Below, in pieces: positions 62,749 to 64,000 of a DNA stretch of 64,000 nt (positions are counted from its first letter, which is position 1; every line of letters starts with the position of its first letter). The stretch comes from JAEUQQ01 sp963697285 (GTDB taxonomy: Bacteria > Acidobacteriota > Vicinamibacteria > Vicinamibacterales > JAFNAJ01). Position numbers and translations under genes: made by a program. The DNA lies in assembly GCA_963697285.1 (NCBI GenBank), contig CAVONI010000012.1, positions 62,001 to 126,000 on the forward strand. Direction: 5' to 3'. Under the pieces are notes generated by a model that did not search any database, was not told the DNA's origin, and worked only from the letters and a program-made list of their open reading frames with translations.

Positions 62749-64000
62749 ATGGTTGTCGTGCTCGATGGAGACTCGCTCACCCTCGACGCGGTCGTTGCCG
62801 TCGCCGAAGACACCGCGACCGTGACACTCGCCGACTCGGCCCGGACGCGGATGGCCGCAGCCCGTGCGCTCGTCGACCACCACGCCGCCGGCGACGCGCC
62901 GGTCTACGGCGTCAACACCGGCTTTGGCTCGCTGTCTGACATCCGCATCGCCCCCGACAAGCTGGGCGCGCTGCAGTTGAACCTGGTGCGCAGTCACGCC
63001 GCCGGGGTCGGTGAGCCCCTCGACGTGCCGGCCGTGCGGGCGACGGCGCTCCTGCGGGCCAATGTCCTGGCGAAGGGGCACTCCGGCATCCGCCCGTCGA
63101 GTGTGGACGCGCTGCTCGATCTCCTCAACCGGGGCGTCCACGCGGTGATTCCCTCGCGTGGTTCCGTGGGCGCCAGCGGGGATCTGGCTCCTCTCGCGCA
63201 CCTGGCGCTCGTGCTCGTGGGCGAGGGCGAAGCGCTGCACCGCCCTGGCGCGCCGGGCTCGGGCCGCGTCAGCGGCGCCGAGGCCCTCCGCGCCGCCGGC
63301 CTGTCGCCGATGACCCTGGCTCCGAAAGAGGGCCTCGCCTTCATCAACGGCACGCAGCCCTCGACCGCCGTCCTCGCCCTCGCCTTGCACACGCTGCAGC
63401 GCGTCGCCCGCGCCGCGGACGTCGCCGCGGCGCTGACGATCGACGCGCTGCGCGGCTCGGTGCATCCCTTCGAGGATCGGATCCACGCGGCGCGCCCCCA
63501 CGCGGGCCAGCGGGATGCGGCCGCCAACGTGCTGGCGCTGGTCGCGGGCAGCGCCATCAACGCCTCGCACGCCGGCTGCGGCAAGGTGCAGGACGCGTAC
63601 TCGCTGCGCTGTGCCGCCCAGGTGCACGGCGCGGCGCGCGACGCGCTCGACTACGTCGCGCGCACCGTCGCCATCGAGATGAACAGCGCCACCGACAACC
63701 CGATGGTGTTCGCCGACACGGGCGACATCGTGTCGGGCGGCAACTTCCACGGCGCGCCCATCGCCGTCGCGGCCGACGTGCTCTGCATCGCCGCGTGCCA
63801 GTTGGCGACGATCAGCGAGCGGCGCTGCGATCGCCTGATGAACCCGACCCTGAGCGACCTGCCGCCGTTCCTCACGCGCGACAGCGGGCTCCATTCCGGG
63901 TACATGCTCGCGCAGGTCACCGCGGCGGCACTCGCCTCCGAGCTCAAGACGCTGGCGCACCCGGCGTCGGTTGACACGATCCCGACGTCGGCGAGCAAGG
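62749..64000 (+). CDS. hutH: Histidine ammonia-lyase, 3' end cut by window edge
   Basis: 417 codons from ATG 62749, open to the right edge (full length about 510). The autocatalytic MIO cofactor forms from Ala-Ser-Gly in PSRGSVGASGDLAPLAHLAL. Other signatures are YGVNTGFGSLSDIRI, QLNLVRSHAAGVGEPL, LRANVLAKGHSGIRPS, KEGLAFINGTQ and EMNSATDNPMVF. These fit HutH better than phenylalanine or tyrosine ammonia-lyase: the substrate-selectivity pair in the LVRSHAAGVGEPL region is His-type. It deaminates histidine to urocanate, the first step of histidine use. The rest of the hut pathway is expected beyond the edge but is not seen. Confidence 0.95.
   Translation, partial: MVVVLDGDSLTLDAVVAVAEDTATVTLADSARTRMAAARALVDHHAAGDAPVYGVNTGFGSLSDIRIAPDKLGALQLNLVRSHAAGVGEPLDVPAVRATALLRANVLAKGHSGIRPSSVDALLDLLNRGVHAVIPSRGSVGASGDLAPLAHLALVLVGEGEALHRPGAPGSGRVSGAEALRAAGLSPMTLAPKEGLAFINGTQPSTAVLALALHTLQRVARAADVAAALTIDALRGSVHPFEDRIHAARPHAGQRDAAANVLALVAGSAINASHAGCGKVQDAYSLRCAAQVHGAARDALDYVARTVAIEMNSATDNPMVFADTGDIVSGGNFHGAPIAVAADVLCIAACQLATISERRCDRLMNPTLSDLPPFLTRDSGLHSGYMLAQVTAAALASELKTLAHPASVDTIPTSASK

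Overview
High-GC bacterial chromosome segment, most likely from Acidobacteriota and probably class Vicinamibacteria. This placement is an inference from gene content: giant secreted proteins built from carboxypeptidase-regulatory-like (CarboxypepD_reg) and Ig-like domains, an ECF-type sigma factor overlapping a Ser/Thr kinase with a beta-propeller-like C-terminus, DPP-IV-type S9 peptidases, and small GC-rich hairpin repeats between genes. No marker gene in the window proves it. The sequence carries many apparent single-base insertions and deletions: nine in a near-identical repeat array and others in unique genes. Some of the broken genes described here are therefore probably consensus errors rather than biology.

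Layout. 1-36.2 kb (all minus strand): a three-gene cluster. A secreted protein of about 5,200 residues (20637-36227) comes first. A periplasmic parvulin-type prolyl isomerase (19774-20640) overlaps its stop codon by 4 bp. A second secreted protein of more than 6,500 residues (19684 to beyond position 1) follows 89 bp later. The large proteins carry PKD-like, Ig-like, CarboxypepD_reg, LVIVD-like and CARDB-like modules plus long stretches I cannot assign. The isomerase between them suggests a dedicated folding factor. This is the best candidate in the window for an undescribed system.

36.5-41.3 kb (minus): a five-gene run encoding both subunits of a 3-oxoacid CoA-transferase, a zinc-ribbon membrane protein, a Tat-exported PLP-dependent aminotransferase-fold protein and an ACT/DUF5612-like protein. 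41.4-45.3 kb: a sigma-54 activator between a STAS-like/double universal-stress-protein gene and a divergent small secreted protein. Two -24/-12 promoter matches and an 18-bp palindrome link the three. 45.4-47.8 kb: a DPP-IV-type exopeptidase. 47.9-48.9 kb: an ECF sigma factor (frameshifted) with a small membrane partner.

48.8-51.9 kb: a decayed genomic island beside tRNA-Lys. It contains an hsdS 5' remnant, a fic gene broken by a nonsense codon, an IS630-family insertion and a frameshift in its active-site motif, and an integrase 5' remnant. 52-55.3 kb: OsmC-family protein and two flavoproteins. 55.2-58 kb: ECF sigma and kinase pair. 58.1-59.2 kb: two small envelope proteins. 59.3-62.6 kb: purA with an ABC exporter in one overlapping operon. 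62.7 kb to the right edge: histidine ammonia-lyase (hutH), cut by the window end. GC-rich hairpin repeats of one family recur at 41.35, 45.26, 47.86 and 51.90 kb, and twice provide the stop codon of a neighbouring gene.
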